From: Armatimonadota bacterium | GTDB lineage: Bacteria; Armatimonadota; Fimbriimonadia; Fimbriimonadales; Fimbriimonadaceae | Reading direction: 5' to 3' | NCBI GenBank assembly: GCA_018268255.1 | Contig: JAFDWX010000001.1 | Coordinates: 558,001-622,000, forward strand | Length of the DNA stretch: 64,000 bases | The notes under the pieces: model-generated | What the model was told of the DNA's origin: nothing | Databases searched by the model: none | The model's input: the letters and a program-made list of their open reading frames with translations, nothing else | Made by a program: the position numbers and the translations under genes | Shown: positions 8,375 to 17,525 of the stretch, in pieces | How the letters are laid out: each line of letters starts with the position of its first letter | Position numbering within the stretch: the first letter of the stretch is position 1

Positions 8375-9556
8375 ATGTCCCCGCTGTTTGCGGTCTTCCT
8401 CACGGTGTTTGTGGACATGCTGGGGTTCGGCCTGTTGATTCCCGATCTCCAGATTCGTGCAGACAATTTGGGAGCCGCAGGCTGGGTACGCGGCGCAGTG
8501 CTTGCTGTGTTCAGCTTGGCGCAACTGTTGGCGGCGGCGCCTTTGGGCCGATTGAGCGACCGAATCGGACGAAAGAGGATCCTGCTTATTACCGCGAGCA
8601 TGTCGTGTCTGAGCTATCTCGTGTACAGCCAAGCCACCGTGCTCTGGGTGATGTTTCTCTCCCGAATCCTCTGCGGGATCGGAGGTTCCAACGTCGGCGT
8701 AGCTTTTGCCCTCGCGGCCGACGTGACCAAGCCCGAGGAACGTGCCAAAGGCTTGGGTTTGGTCGGCGCAGCGTTCGGCTTAGGTTTCATCTTTGGGCCA
8801 CCGTTTGGCGGAATGCTCATTCAAGTCGGTGGTGGCAATCCCCTCTTGCTCGGCTTGGTAGCGGCATCGCTTTGCGTTGTCAACGTTATCGTCATCTGGA
8901 AAGTGCTCCCTGAAACAGTGTCCAATGGAGCAAGTTCCTACCGAGGAGGCATCTTTGCACCGGTCATCCAAGCGTTCCAGAATCCCGCTCTGAGCCTGCT
9001 GCTCACAATGTTCTTCGTAGCAAACTTCGCTTTCGCGAACTTGGAAAGCACCTTCATCTTGCTGTCCGAAAAGGAGTTTCACCTAGACGAACTCCATAGC
9101 AGCTACATTTTGATGTGGGTTGGGATTGTCATCGCCATCATGCAAGGCGTGGTTCTACCGCGCTTTGTCAAGAAGTTTGGCGAAGTGAAGCTTCTCCGCC
9201 TTGGCTATCTGTTTTTGGCTCCAGCGCTCTTTATGGTGCCGTTCGCGCGGCCGTGGGTTCCTGCATTGCTGGTAGCGATGTTCTTGGGAATCGGCAGTGG
9301 GTTCGCGAACCCGTCGTTATCGAGTTTAATCTCCAGGACAGCGGGATCCGACATTCAGGGTGGAACGTTTGGAATCACCCAATCCTTGGGTGCACTGGGC
9401 CGGATCGTGGCACCAATGGTCGGCAATTTCGCGTTTGACTACGGTCACTGGATTCCTTATGCCATCGCTGGCACGCTCACGGCGATTCCGTTGCTTCTGG
9501 CCTGGTGGGTCAAAATGCCGGATCGACCCGCAGGCGAAGTTGCCGTCGCTGGCTGA
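8375..9556 (+). CDS. MFS transporter, TetA-like drug:H+ antiporter family
   Basis: This ~393-residue protein has twelve hydrophobic segments. Its N-terminus (FAVFLTVFVDMLGFGLLIPDL) is typical of the TetA/DHA1 branch, motif A is GRLSDRIGRKRILL between TM2 and TM3, and the TM5 antiporter motif is GLVGAAFGLGFIFGPPFGG. The family exports drugs or metabolites in exchange for protons; the substrate is not predictable. ATG 8375 is chosen by analogy with TetA N-termini; TTG 8354 would add seven residues. It follows the helical secreted gene by 34 bp. A weak pair of hairpins at about 9560-9600 separates it from convergent polA. Confidence 0.85.
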   Translation: MSPLFAVFLTVFVDMLGFGLLIPDLQIRADNLGAAGWVRGAVLAVFSLAQLLAAAPLGRLSDRIGRKRILLITASMSCLSYLVYSQATVLWVMFLSRILCGIGGSNVGVAFALAADVTKPEERAKGLGLVGAAFGLGFIFGPPFGGMLIQVGGGNPLLLGLVAASLCVVNVIVIWKVLPETVSNGASSYRGGIFAPVIQAFQNPALSLLLTMFFVANFAFANLESTFILLSEKEFHLDELHSSYILMWVGIVIAIMQGVVLPRFVKKFGEVKLLRLGYLFLAPALFMVPFARPWVPALLVAMFLGIGSGFANPSLSSLISRTAGSDIQGGTFGITQSLGALGRIVAPMVGNFAFDYGHWIPYAIAGTLTAIPLLLAWWVKMPDRPAGEVAVAG

Positions 9557-9624
9557 CCATACCCAGAATCTGGTATCCGGGGGAGCCCATCGGGCTTAAC
9601 CACCCAATCGCTCTGCAGGCTGAC

Positions 9625-12213
9625 CTACACCACCGCCATTTCATTCCAGTTTGGCCCGATCTTGGCGTCGACCTCGGTCGGTACTTCAAGCGGCATCGCG
9701 TTTTCCATCAAGCGCCGGATCGGTTCCACTTGATCGTCTTCACCCTTCGCAAGTTCAAACACAAGCTCGTCGTGAACCTGGAGCAGCATGCGCGTAGCAA
9801 CGGCTCCCAATTCCCGACGAACGTCGATCATGGCGAGCTTGATCATGTCCGCCGCTGCGCCTTGAATAGGAGCATTCATGGCTTGCCGTTCCGCGTACAG
9901 CCGTTCGTTCCGGTTTGCCGCGTGAATATCGGGGAAGTAACGGCGGCGGCCCCAAAGGGTCGTTGTAAACCCTTTCGAGCGTGCGTCCTCGATGACTGAA
10001 TCCGTGAATTGCTTCACGCTGGGGAACCGTTCAAAGTACTGCTTGATGAGCTCTCGTGATTCCGCCAGACCGAACCCGGCTCCCAGCTGGGCAGCGAGTC
10101 CGTAGTCGGTTACGCCGTACAAAACGGCGTAGTTGAGCAGCTTGGCCAATCGCCTCTGATCTTTGGTGACCTGGTCCTGCTCTACGTGAAACATCAGCGC
10201 CGCAGTGACGGTGTGGACGTCGACACGTTTGTGGAATGCGTCGCACAGAGCCTCGTCCTTGCAAAGATGCGCCAAGAGTCGAAGCTCAATTTGAGAGTAG
10301 TCGAACGAGGCCAGTCGATAGCCTTCCTCAGCTACAAATGCTCGCCGAATCTGTCGGCCAAGCTCGGTCCGAATCGGGATGTTCTGAAGGTTGGGTTCGT
10401 TGGAGCTTAACCGTCCCGTCGCGGCAACGGTTTGATTGTACGAAGTGTGGATTCTTCCGTCGTCTCCGATTGCAGCGGGCAACGCATCTGAATAAGTCGA
10501 CTTGAGCTTGGTGAGCTCGCGCCAGTTCAGCACCTCTTGAACGATGGGATACTCGGCTGCAAGTTCCTGGAGAATCTCGGCCCCGGTCGCGTAGCCGGTT
10601 TTGGTCTTTTTCGCGCCCGGGATCTCCAACTTTTCGAACAGAATCTGGCCCAGCTGCTTCGGAGAGCCGATAGTGAACTTCTCTCCCGCTAGTTCGTGGA
10701 CTTTCTCTTCGAGCTTCTTGATTTCCACTTCCAGACTTTTGCTGAAGTCCGTCAGAAAGTCTCTGCTCACTTTGATGCCGAAACCTTCCATCTCAGCCAA
10801 AATCGGAACCAGTTTCAACTCAACTTCGGAATAGACCTTGAACTGGTTTTCCTTTTCGAGCCGTTCTCGCATCACGGGTTCCAAGAGCGAGACGCTGGCT
10901 GCAAGTTCCTCGGGTTTCACCGGCGCGACAATCTCCAGATATCCCTGAGCTAGCGCGGGAAGCGAGTACTCCGATCGACCCGACTGAAGCACGTATCCGG
11001 CGAGCATCGCGTCGAAAGCGGCTGGGGTTTGAGTCGGCTTGATGCGTTTGAAAGCCTGCTTGGAGTCATGGAGCATTGCTCGGCCGGGCTGATCCGCAAA
11101 AAGGTGTTCGAAGACCGAGACCGGCGTAGTCCACACGTCTTTGCCGACCGAAAGGTAGACCTGCTCAACCGGATCGTCGAAAAAGCTGGCTTGGGCCGGT
11201 GGTGCAATATAGGCTCCGTAGTTCTTCTCTTCCAGGGCCCTTTGGGCTTCTTCCACGGATCGAAAATGCCCTCTGAGAGTCACTTCCAGTCGCTCGGCTT
11301 GAACTTCTACCGCGGCTGACGCTGCCATCCCCTCGACATAAGGCCCCAAGACCTTGGCCAATCGTTTCTGGATGGCTCGGAATTCCAGCCACACCATCAT
11401 GGCCTCTGCTTTTTGGAATCCTTCTTGGGTGAGTTTGTACGGTGCGAAATCCCACTCGATGGGAGCGTCGCGGACGATGGTCGCAAGCTTCTTCATCAAG
11501 GGAATGTTGTCTCGCTCAGGTTCGATCTTTTTTCGAAACTTTTCCTCAAGCTCCTCGATTCGCTCCAGCATCACTTCGACTGGCCCAAAGCGCTGAATCA
11601 GAGTCGAAGCGGTTTTTTCGCCAACTCCCGGAACACCCTTGATATTGTCGCTGCTATCGCCAGCGAGAGATTTGTAGTCGGGGACAAACTCGGGCCCGAA
11701 ACCATATCTCTGCTTGACCGCCTCGATATTGTAGGTAACCACGTCGCTGACTCCGACTTTCGGAGTCACGACCGAGATGCAATCATCGACCAACTGCAGG
11801 GAATCCAAATCTCCCGTGATGATGGTGGTGTAGTAGCCGTTCTTTTCCGCCTGGCACGCAATGGTCCCGATAATATCGTCCGCTTCGTATCCCACCAATT
11901 CGATCTGAGGAATTCCAAGAGCTGCGATCAAGTCGCGGGCTACGGGCATTTGGGCGAGCATTTCGGGAGGCATTTCGCGCCTTGTGCCTTTGTATTCGGC
12001 GTAGTCCGCATGCCGGAAGGTCTTTCCCGGAGCATCCAACGCAACCAGTACGGCATCAGGCTTTTGCTGTTCGATAAGCTGAAACAGCATAGAAGTGAAG
12101 CCATAGAGAGCATTCGTGGGGCGCCCGTCGGTCGTGCTCAAGAACCGGGTGGAATAGAACGCACGATAGAGAAGGCTATAGCCATCGACAAGGATAAGGC
12201 GGTGGTCAGGCAC
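9625..12213 (-). CDS. polA: DNA polymerase I (Tyr-type, with degenerate 3'-5' exonuclease domain)
   Basis: This 862-residue enzyme removes RNA primers and fills gaps in replication and repair. The 5' nuclease domain (about 1-290) is complete: VDGYSLLYRAFYS, YEADDIIGTIA, ITGDLDSLQL, AGDSSDNIKGVPGVGEKTA. The middle domain (about 310-460) lacks the D-x-E and other metal-binding acids of a proofreading exonuclease. The polymerase domain has motif A (ASFDYSQIELRLLAHL), motif B (RRLAKLLNYAVLYG) and motif C (VHDELVFE). Tyr695 takes the place of the Phe762 of E. coli Pol I in the O helix. It is a single gene between a convergent MFS gene and the prepilin gene. Confidence 0.96.
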   Translation of the reverse strand: MPDHRLILVDGYSLLYRAFYSTRFLSTTDGRPTNALYGFTSMLFQLIEQQKPDAVLVALDAPGKTFRHADYAEYKGTRREMPPEMLAQMPVARDLIAALGIPQIELVGYEADDIIGTIACQAEKNGYYTTIITGDLDSLQLVDDCISVVTPKVGVSDVVTYNIEAVKQRYGFGPEFVPDYKSLAGDSSDNIKGVPGVGEKTASTLIQRFGPVEVMLERIEELEEKFRKKIEPERDNIPLMKKLATIVRDAPIEWDFAPYKLTQEGFQKAEAMMVWLEFRAIQKRLAKVLGPYVEGMAASAAVEVQAERLEVTLRGHFRSVEEAQRALEEKNYGAYIAPPAQASFFDDPVEQVYLSVGKDVWTTPVSVFEHLFADQPGRAMLHDSKQAFKRIKPTQTPAAFDAMLAGYVLQSGRSEYSLPALAQGYLEIVAPVKPEELAASVSLLEPVMRERLEKENQFKVYSEVELKLVPILAEMEGFGIKVSRDFLTDFSKSLEVEIKKLEEKVHELAGEKFTIGSPKQLGQILFEKLEIPGAKKTKTGYATGAEILQELAAEYPIVQEVLNWRELTKLKSTYSDALPAAIGDDGRIHTSYNQTVAATGRLSSNEPNLQNIPIRTELGRQIRRAFVAEEGYRLASFDYSQIELRLLAHLCKDEALCDAFHKRVDVHTVTAALMFHVEQDQVTKDQRRLAKLLNYAVLYGVTDYGLAAQLGAGFGLAESRELIKQYFERFPSVKQFTDSVIEDARSKGFTTTLWGRRRYFPDIHAANRNERLYAERQAMNAPIQGAAADMIKLAMIDVRRELGAVATRMLLQVHDELVFELAKGEDDQVEPIRRLMENAMPLEVPTEVDAKIGPNWNEMAVV

Positions 12214-12254
12214 TCCTCACCCTACCTCACGAATTCGCCTTGCCGATGGCCCAT

Positions 12255-12941
12255 TTACTCTCTTCTCGGGTCGAAGCGGTCTACTCTGCCATCGCCGGAG
12301 AAAAGAGATTCAAATACGAGCGATTTGGCATGCCCGTCCATAAACACGAAATTTGATCGACCTACGTGGATGAGTCGAATCAATTCCTTTTTTGGATCGA
12401 GGGTCAGCCCTTGATCATTGTTGCGATACCAGTACCCAGGATGAAAGTGCTCCTGAATGTTATTCACGCTCAGTTCTGCAATGTATCCAGTTCCTGCGGG
12501 ATTGACTACTTTGGTCAACGTGTTGAAACCTCGTGTCGTGCTTGGCTCGCCAGGGATTTCCGGTGTCGCGTAGTAGTTCGTCCCGTATGACGTAAGCCTC
12601 TTCGACTGGCTGCCTTGCAGGGGTTGCTCGAAGTTCACGCTTGGGTCGCTGGGGCATCTCCACAGCAACTTGGTCCGTGAATACTGGGTCAACGTTTCGA
12701 ACCACGAACTGCCACTTCCTGAATGGGAGTCGAGCGGAAAGAAGTCGTCGTTATCGTTCATGTAAAGTGTGGCCGCGAGGCCCATCTGTCGAGAGTTGCT
12801 CAGACAGACGGACCCCTTGGCGGTATCTTTCGCGCGGGCAAACGCCGGAAAGAGCAGCGCGGCAAGAACTGCGAAAATCGCAATTACCACCAGTAGCTCG
12901 ATCAAGGTGAAGGCTCCTCGCAGCTTGGTACGCTTACTCAT
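12255..12941 (-). CDS. Prepilin-like protein (type II secretion pseudopilin, H-X9-DG type)
   Basis: This 228-residue protein carries a class III prepilin leader: a short basic head (MSKRTKLRGA) followed by FTLIELLVVIAIFAVLAALLFP, with the conserved Glu at +5 of the mature protein. The C-terminus has the sequence NFVFMDGHAKSL, as in the large DUF1559-like prepilin families of Planctomycetes and Armatimonadetes. It would be cleaved and N-methylated by a prepilin peptidase and assembled in or exported through the envelope. Its start overlaps the end of the dockerin gene by 8 bp, so the two are an operon. The GspF/PilC-like gene at 18651 could supply part of the machinery. Confidence 0.85.
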   Translation of the reverse strand: MSKRTKLRGAFTLIELLVVIAIFAVLAALLFPAFARAKDTAKGSVCLSNSRQMGLAATLYMNDNDDFFPLDSHSGSGSSWFETLTQYSRTKLLWRCPSDPSVNFEQPLQGSQSKRLTSYGTNYYATPEIPGEPSTTRGFNTLTKVVNPAGTGYIAELSVNNIQEHFHPGYWYRNNDQGLTLDPKKELIRLIHVGRSNFVFMDGHAKSLVFESLFSGDGRVDRFDPRRE

Positions 12942-13989
12942 CCCCTTGCTGATCGAAACTATCGCTCAGAATAAGGTAATCGAAGACGGTCACCGATCCA
13001 TCGCCATCCAAATCGGCATTGGGATTCCAAGCTGAGTCTCCTGCGCTTGAGTCAAATGCATCGGAGAGTGCAAGATAATCAAAAATGGTGACCTGGTTAT
13101 CGCCATCCACATCGCCTCCAACCAGACTGACATTGCCTTTGTTGACGGTTTCCGTACTGATTTCGACATTTCGGACCACCTTGCGCAGGAACGTATTTGA
13201 CCGAATTGCCAGGTCAAAGCTCCCTTGGAGATTGGTGAAGAAGGTGAAGCCACCTTCGTCACTCAGGCCGCAAGTGTGGGACTCCACCACGGAGGTCGAG
13301 CCCATCTCCCGCACATCGACCTGAACAGTGCGTTCAGACAGATTTCCCGTGAATCCTCCTAAGGACACGCTCGACCGTACCATGGTCGATGACCCCAGTT
13401 CATCGGTCACCAAGTCAATGGCGGCGTCATGGACGGTTTCGTCTTGACCGAGGTTAAACACGATGAAGTATGGTTGTGTGGCTCCAAAGCCGTGGCTCAG
13501 ATCGGTGGTTTCACATGCCAACACGTACACGGACGGTGTCGCGTTCTCAGGGAGTCCCGGCAACGTGTACGCAAAATGGTAGTGGCTGGCGGGAATGGCA
13601 TAGTCAAAACTCGGGCCAGGTCCTGATGCCGACGAGATCTGATTTGCCAAGTAGCTCACTGCTACCCTCTGATCCGTGGGGACCAATTCTGCGCCATTGT
13701 ATTCCCAAACTTGGTGAACCAGGCTGATACGAAGCGGATCGCCACTTTGGAGATCGAGTCCCCATGAATGGCCCGGCGTCGTGCTGCGAAAGACCGAACT
13801 CGCGGCGTTCCACACAAACTCCGAGCCAAACACCCGACTGGGTGTGACCACGCCGGTGATCTCCGACATGAGTCCGGTGACCAGGCGACTGCTGTCCACA
13901 GAGAAGTCGAGGGTGTCACCGTGTGCAAACGCAATGGTGATGTTCGTGCACGCAGCCATGAGCGCTGCGATTCTAAATGTCGATTTCAT
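12934..13989 (-). CDS. Secreted protein with C-terminal dockerin type I repeats
   Basis: ATG 13989 has AGGAG seven bases upstream and opens a signal peptide (MKSTFRIAALMAACTNITIAFA). Residues ~25-280 are a beta-rich region I do not recognise. The last ~60 residues hold two Ca2+-loop repeats of the dockerin type: GDVDGDNQVTIFDYLALSDAF and ADLDGDGSVTVFDYLILSDSF. No cohesin is in this window; in related phyla such domains occur on many secreted proteins without cellulosomes. It overlaps the prepilin gene by 8 bp, suggesting joint expression and possibly joint export. Confidence 0.8.
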   Translation of the reverse strand: MKSTFRIAALMAACTNITIAFAHGDTLDFSVDSSRLVTGLMSEITGVVTPSRVFGSEFVWNAASSVFRSTTPGHSWGLDLQSGDPLRISLVHQVWEYNGAELVPTDQRVAVSYLANQISSASGPGPSFDYAIPASHYHFAYTLPGLPENATPSVYVLACETTDLSHGFGATQPYFIVFNLGQDETVHDAAIDLVTDELGSSTMVRSSVSLGGFTGNLSERTVQVDVREMGSTSVVESHTCGLSDEGGFTFFTNLQGSFDLAIRSNTFLRKVVRNVEISTETVNKGNVSLVGGDVDGDNQVTIFDYLALSDAFDSSAGDSAWNPNADLDGDGSVTVFDYLILSDSFDQQGDE

Positions 13990-14071
13990 ATAAATCTCCT
14001 ATGAATGCGAAAGAGAATGGGGAAGCTGGGTCGAACCCAGCTTCGAATGCCGAACGTGCGTCTGATTGCAT

Positions 14072-14452
14072 TCAGGAGATTGGAGGAGGCGTTTCGGGTG
14101 TTGAGTCTGGCTTTCCGCTCAACTGCGAATTGCTTCCCGGAATATAGCTGCGTTCTAAACCTGAGAGCCTTAACTTCAGATCTGGGTCGGCTGCGCTCAT
14201 TAATGCTGGCATCGGCAAAACCGTCACAGTTCGGGCATCGGGCGTCTGTGACTTTCGCTCAGCGCAACAGCATTGCTTAAATGCCGACTCGTTGGGTGTC
14301 GGCTGATGTTCATACGGGATGTCTTTAGTCGGCGGGACCCATTGAACCGCTGCGGTAGGGCAGTGCTTACCCACGACGGACTTAGGCCATGTCTGAAATG
14401 CCGAACATAGCAAGAACGAGATCAGTGCAAGAGTCCAGAATCGAGCCAGCAC
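14072..14452 (-). CDS. Small Cys-containing secreted protein, hypothetical
   Basis: This 126-codon frame opens with a signal-peptide-like segment (MLARFWTLALISFLLCSAF). It continues with a Pro/Thr-rich mature part containing a CCCAE cluster near residue 63 and a PPP-rich end. Without it the 554 bp between the dockerin gene and the dehydrogenase would be empty. I do not recognise a family, and the absence of paralogue or operon support keeps the call tentative. The three adjacent cysteines could bind metal. Confidence 0.45.
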   Translation of the reverse strand: MLARFWTLALISFLLCSAFQTWPKSVVGKHCPTAAVQWVPPTKDIPYEHQPTPNESAFKQCCCAERKSQTPDARTVTVLPMPALMSAADPDLKLRLSGLERSYIPGSNSQLSGKPDSTPETPPPIS

Positions 14453-14543
14453 GAATCGCTAGGATACCTAGTCCTGACATCCGTGCCAATCCAATGAATA
14501 TTGATGGTTGCAAAGCAAGTAGTATGTATTTAGAAGTCACGTC

Positions 14544-15527
14544 ATGCCACAAAGAGTCGTATTCACCAAACCCAACGAAATCCGCCTGGAGAGCTTTGAG
14601 TCGCAACCACTCGCACCCGATGAAGTGCGCATTATCACCCAGAAGAGCATTATCAGCCCCGGCACCGAACTGCGCTGCTTGAGAGGAGACTTTGCTCCCG
14701 GCACTCACTGGGCTCACTGGGTTAAATATCCGTTCTGCACGGGTTATTGCTCAATCGGCGAGATATCCGAAGTCGGATCCATGGTTGAGGGTTTTTCGGA
14801 GGGGGATCGAGTCACTGCTCGATGCTTCCACGCCTCGGAGAATGTGGCTCATGTAAATCAATTGGCCCACATTCCAGATGAAATCTCCGATGACGATGCT
14901 GTCTTCTACGCGCTGGGAATGATCACCTTTATGGGTGCGAAAAACACGGAGTGGAAAACCGGAGATCGGGTGCTGTGCATCGGCGCGGGACCCATTGGGC
15001 AGCTGTCAGTTCGGTGGGCATTTGCTGGTGGGTGTTCTCCGATAGTGGTTCTTGATCCAGTCGAGTCAAGGTTGCAGCTTGCTCAGCGTGGTGGCGCCCA
15101 CAAGACCATTCTCAGTTCGGCCGCTCACGCAAAGGACGCCGTTCTGGAGGCCTTCGATGGTGAACTCCCTGACATTGTGATCGACACCACTGGGAGCCCA
15201 GCGGTCTTTCCCCACGCATTGAATCTCACTCGAAGCCATGGGAAAGTGCTCCTCATCGGTGATGTGGGCGATCCCAGCCAGCAGGTGCTGACCCCCGACG
15301 TGGTTTTACGAGGAGTCAAGATCATCGGAGCCCATGTCCAGCACGAGACCGCGCGATGGCCTGAAAAGGAGATTATTCGGCTCTTCTTCTCTTTGATCGC
15401 TGATCACCGGATCGATCTTTCGGGACTCATTTCGCACCGTTTCTCCATCGAGGAGTGCGATGAAGCGTTCGCGCTGCTGCAAAAAGATCCCGCCAGTACG
15501 ATGGGCGTCGTATTCGAGTACAGCTAA
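14544..15527 (+). CDS. Medium-chain dehydrogenase/reductase (zinc-type alcohol dehydrogenase-like)
   Basis: This 327-residue protein has the MDR layout: an N-terminal GroES-like domain (PDEVRIITQKSIISPGTELR, with CTGYCSIGEISEVGS), then a Rossmann domain with the nucleotide loop VLCIGAGPIGQLSVRWA, an acidic residue after strand 2 (VVLDPVESRLQLAQRGGAH), and HGKVLLIGDVG. The catalytic Cys and His that bind zinc in classic ADHs are not clearly conserved, as in the bacteriochlorophyllide/sorbitol-like branch. The substrate is unknown. It stands alone, convergent with metG. Confidence 0.8.
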   Translation: MPQRVVFTKPNEIRLESFESQPLAPDEVRIITQKSIISPGTELRCLRGDFAPGTHWAHWVKYPFCTGYCSIGEISEVGSMVEGFSEGDRVTARCFHASENVAHVNQLAHIPDEISDDDAVFYALGMITFMGAKNTEWKTGDRVLCIGAGPIGQLSVRWAFAGGCSPIVVLDPVESRLQLAQRGGAHKTILSSAAHAKDAVLEAFDGELPDIVIDTTGSPAVFPHALNLTRSHGKVLLIGDVGDPSQQVLTPDVVLRGVKIIGAHVQHETARWPEKEIIRLFFSLIADHRIDLSGLISHRFSIEECDEAFALLQKDPASTMGVVFEYS

Positions 15528-15574
15528 AATAGTCGCCTATCGCATTTGGCATCGGACCCAACCGGCGACGGATC

Positions 15575-17512
15575 TTAGTGGACGCTAGTACCTTCGGGCG
15601 CTTCCGCTTCTGGCTGCAGAAGGATTGCCGTTCCATTTGGACCATCGGCCGCAAGCACCATGCCTTGGCTTTCGTGTCCCATCAGCTTCGCCGGCTTGAG
15701 ATTGGTCACCACAACCACTTGTCGTCCGACCAGATCGACCGGATTGTAGGATTTTTTGATGCCAGCAAGGATTTGGCGCTTCTCATCACCCACCATGACC
15801 TGCAGCTTCACAAGCTTCTCGCTTCCTTCGAGTGGTTCGGCTTCCAGAATACGGGCAACCTTAAGCTGCACTTTCATGAAGTCTTCGATACCAATCTCTG
15901 CTGGTGGCTCAAAGGCGGGCTTCTTGGCCTTGACAGGTGCTTCGGGTTTGGGTTCGTTTTCCATAGCTTTCTTGGGTTCGGCGGGTTTTACTTGGAGGCG
16001 CGGGAACATAGGCTCGGGCTGCTGAATCGATGTGCCCGCAGGCAACGAGTCGACGCTGCCAATTGCGTCCCAGTGCGTCGTTGGGTCTAGTCCGAGTTGG
16101 GCTGCCATTCGGTCCGCAGTGGATGGCATAAATGGGCGAATCATGCCCTCGGCCGCGCGAACATACGCAAGCATGCCCTTGATGACCGCACCCAACCGAG
16201 GATCGGAGTTCTTGGCGAGGTCCCAAGGCTTGCAAGCATCGACATACCGGTTAAGTTCGCGAGCCATCGAAAGAGCGTGATCCACGACGAGATGGACTTT
16301 GCTTTCGACAAATTCAGCGGCGAATGCTGCCTTCGCGGCCTGGATTTTCTCTTCGACTTCCGGCTCCAGAGCGTCAGCAGGGATCTTTCCCTCTGTGAAC
16401 TTGTGGGTCATCGAGAGCGTCCGGTTCAAAGCATTGCCTAAATCGTTGGCTAGGTCGCTGTTGTACATTCGCTCGGCTTCCGACATGGAGTAGTTCGAAT
16501 CGTTGTCGTATGGGAAGCAGCGAATCAGTGTGAACCGGGTGGCGTCCACGGCAAGATCGTGCGTGCATCCGTTTTCTTCAAAGAACTGGATGACTTCTGC
16601 CGGCGCGAGAACATTCCCCTTGGACTTGCTCATCTTGGCGTCGTTGAATGTGAACCACCCGTGAGCGATGACTGTTTTGGGAAGGGGAAGACCCGCTGCC
16701 ATCAACATGGCTGGCCAGAGGGTTGCGTGGAATCGTACATAGATTTCCTTCGCCATCCAATGAATCTCGGCGGGCCAGAGCTCTTCCCAGCCCTCTTTCG
16801 GCCATCCGGTTGCGGCTAGGTAGTTGATCAGTGCGTCAAACCAAACATAAATGACCTTTGAATCATCGCCGGGAACTGGGATTCCCCAACCGGCTTGTGT
16901 ACGCGTGATGCAGATATCGCGGAGGCCCTGTTTGATGAAGCTCTCGACTTCCGCACGACGGCCGACCGGCAACCAAAATTCGGGGTTGGCCGCAGCGTGC
17001 TCCATCAGCTTGTCCCCAAAGGCAGACAGCTTGAAAAAGTAATTTTCCTCGCTGACCCATCTCACTTCGTTTCCGTCCGGGGATTTGCCGTCGACCAAAT
17101 CGCTCTCTCGGACGAATGTTTCCGCCGAAACGTCGTACCAGCCCTCATACTTGTCGGAGTAGATGTAGCCGCTCTCGCGAAGTCGTTCGAAGAGTGCTTG
17201 GACCGAAACCTTGTGCTGTTCCGATGTGGTTCGGAAGAAGATGTCGTAATCGATGTGCATCAAGTCGGCCACATCTCGGAATGCCTGGCTGATCCAATCC
17301 ACGAACTTCATGGGATCCTCACCAGCAGCCACGGCCGCTTCATAAACCTTGAGTCCGTTTTCGTCCGTGCCGGTTAGGAACACCACCTTCTCGCCCCTCA
17401 TCTGCCGGTAACGCTTGGTGACGTCGCAAACCAGCATCGTCAACGCATGCCCCACGTGCGGGACGCTATTGACGTAATAGATCGGGGTAGTGATATAGGT
17501 GGTTTTGGCCAT
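15575..17512 (-). CDS. metG: Methionyl-tRNA synthetase with C-terminal tRNA-binding domain
   Basis: This class I synthetase charges tRNA-Met. ATG 17512 is the proper start: it begins directly before the first strand (TTYITTPIYYVNSVPHVGHA, HIGH motif HVGH); the longer frame to 17626 would run into the J-domain gene. KMSKS is at AKMSKSKGNVL. The connecting insert around YDVSAETF lacks both cysteine pairs of the zinc knuckle, so this is the zinc-free form. The C-terminal ~110 residues are an OB-fold Trbp111-like dimerising tRNA-binding domain (IGIEDFMKVQLKVARILEAE, GHESQGMVLAA), preceded by a Lys/Pro-rich linker. It is the last gene of the leftward cluster. Confidence 0.95.
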   Translation of the reverse strand: MAKTTYITTPIYYVNSVPHVGHALTMLVCDVTKRYRQMRGEKVVFLTGTDENGLKVYEAAVAAGEDPMKFVDWISQAFRDVADLMHIDYDIFFRTTSEQHKVSVQALFERLRESGYIYSDKYEGWYDVSAETFVRESDLVDGKSPDGNEVRWVSEENYFFKLSAFGDKLMEHAAANPEFWLPVGRRAEVESFIKQGLRDICITRTQAGWGIPVPGDDSKVIYVWFDALINYLAATGWPKEGWEELWPAEIHWMAKEIYVRFHATLWPAMLMAAGLPLPKTVIAHGWFTFNDAKMSKSKGNVLAPAEVIQFFEENGCTHDLAVDATRFTLIRCFPYDNDSNYSMSEAERMYNSDLANDLGNALNRTLSMTHKFTEGKIPADALEPEVEEKIQAAKAAFAAEFVESKVHLVVDHALSMARELNRYVDACKPWDLAKNSDPRLGAVIKGMLAYVRAAEGMIRPFMPSTADRMAAQLGLDPTTHWDAIGSVDSLPAGTSIQQPEPMFPRLQVKPAEPKKAMENEPKPEAPVKAKKPAFEPPAEIGIEDFMKVQLKVARILEAEPLEGSEKLVKLQVMVGDEKRQILAGIKKSYNPVDLVGRQVVVVTNLKPAKLMGHESQGMVLAADGPNGTAILLQPEAEAPEGTSVH

Positions 17513-17525
17513 CAGAGGCCAAAGT

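Noticed and set aside
9557-9624. Terminator between the MFS gene and polA
   Set aside because: Two short imperfect hairpins (ATACC...GGTAT and AGCCC...GGGCT) are present, but neither is long enough nor followed by a T-run to list with confidence.
11413-12414. 333-codon rightward frame over the 5' nuclease part of polA
   Set aside because: It is antisense to a conserved polA region and also crosses the gap into the prepilin gene; no recognisable features.
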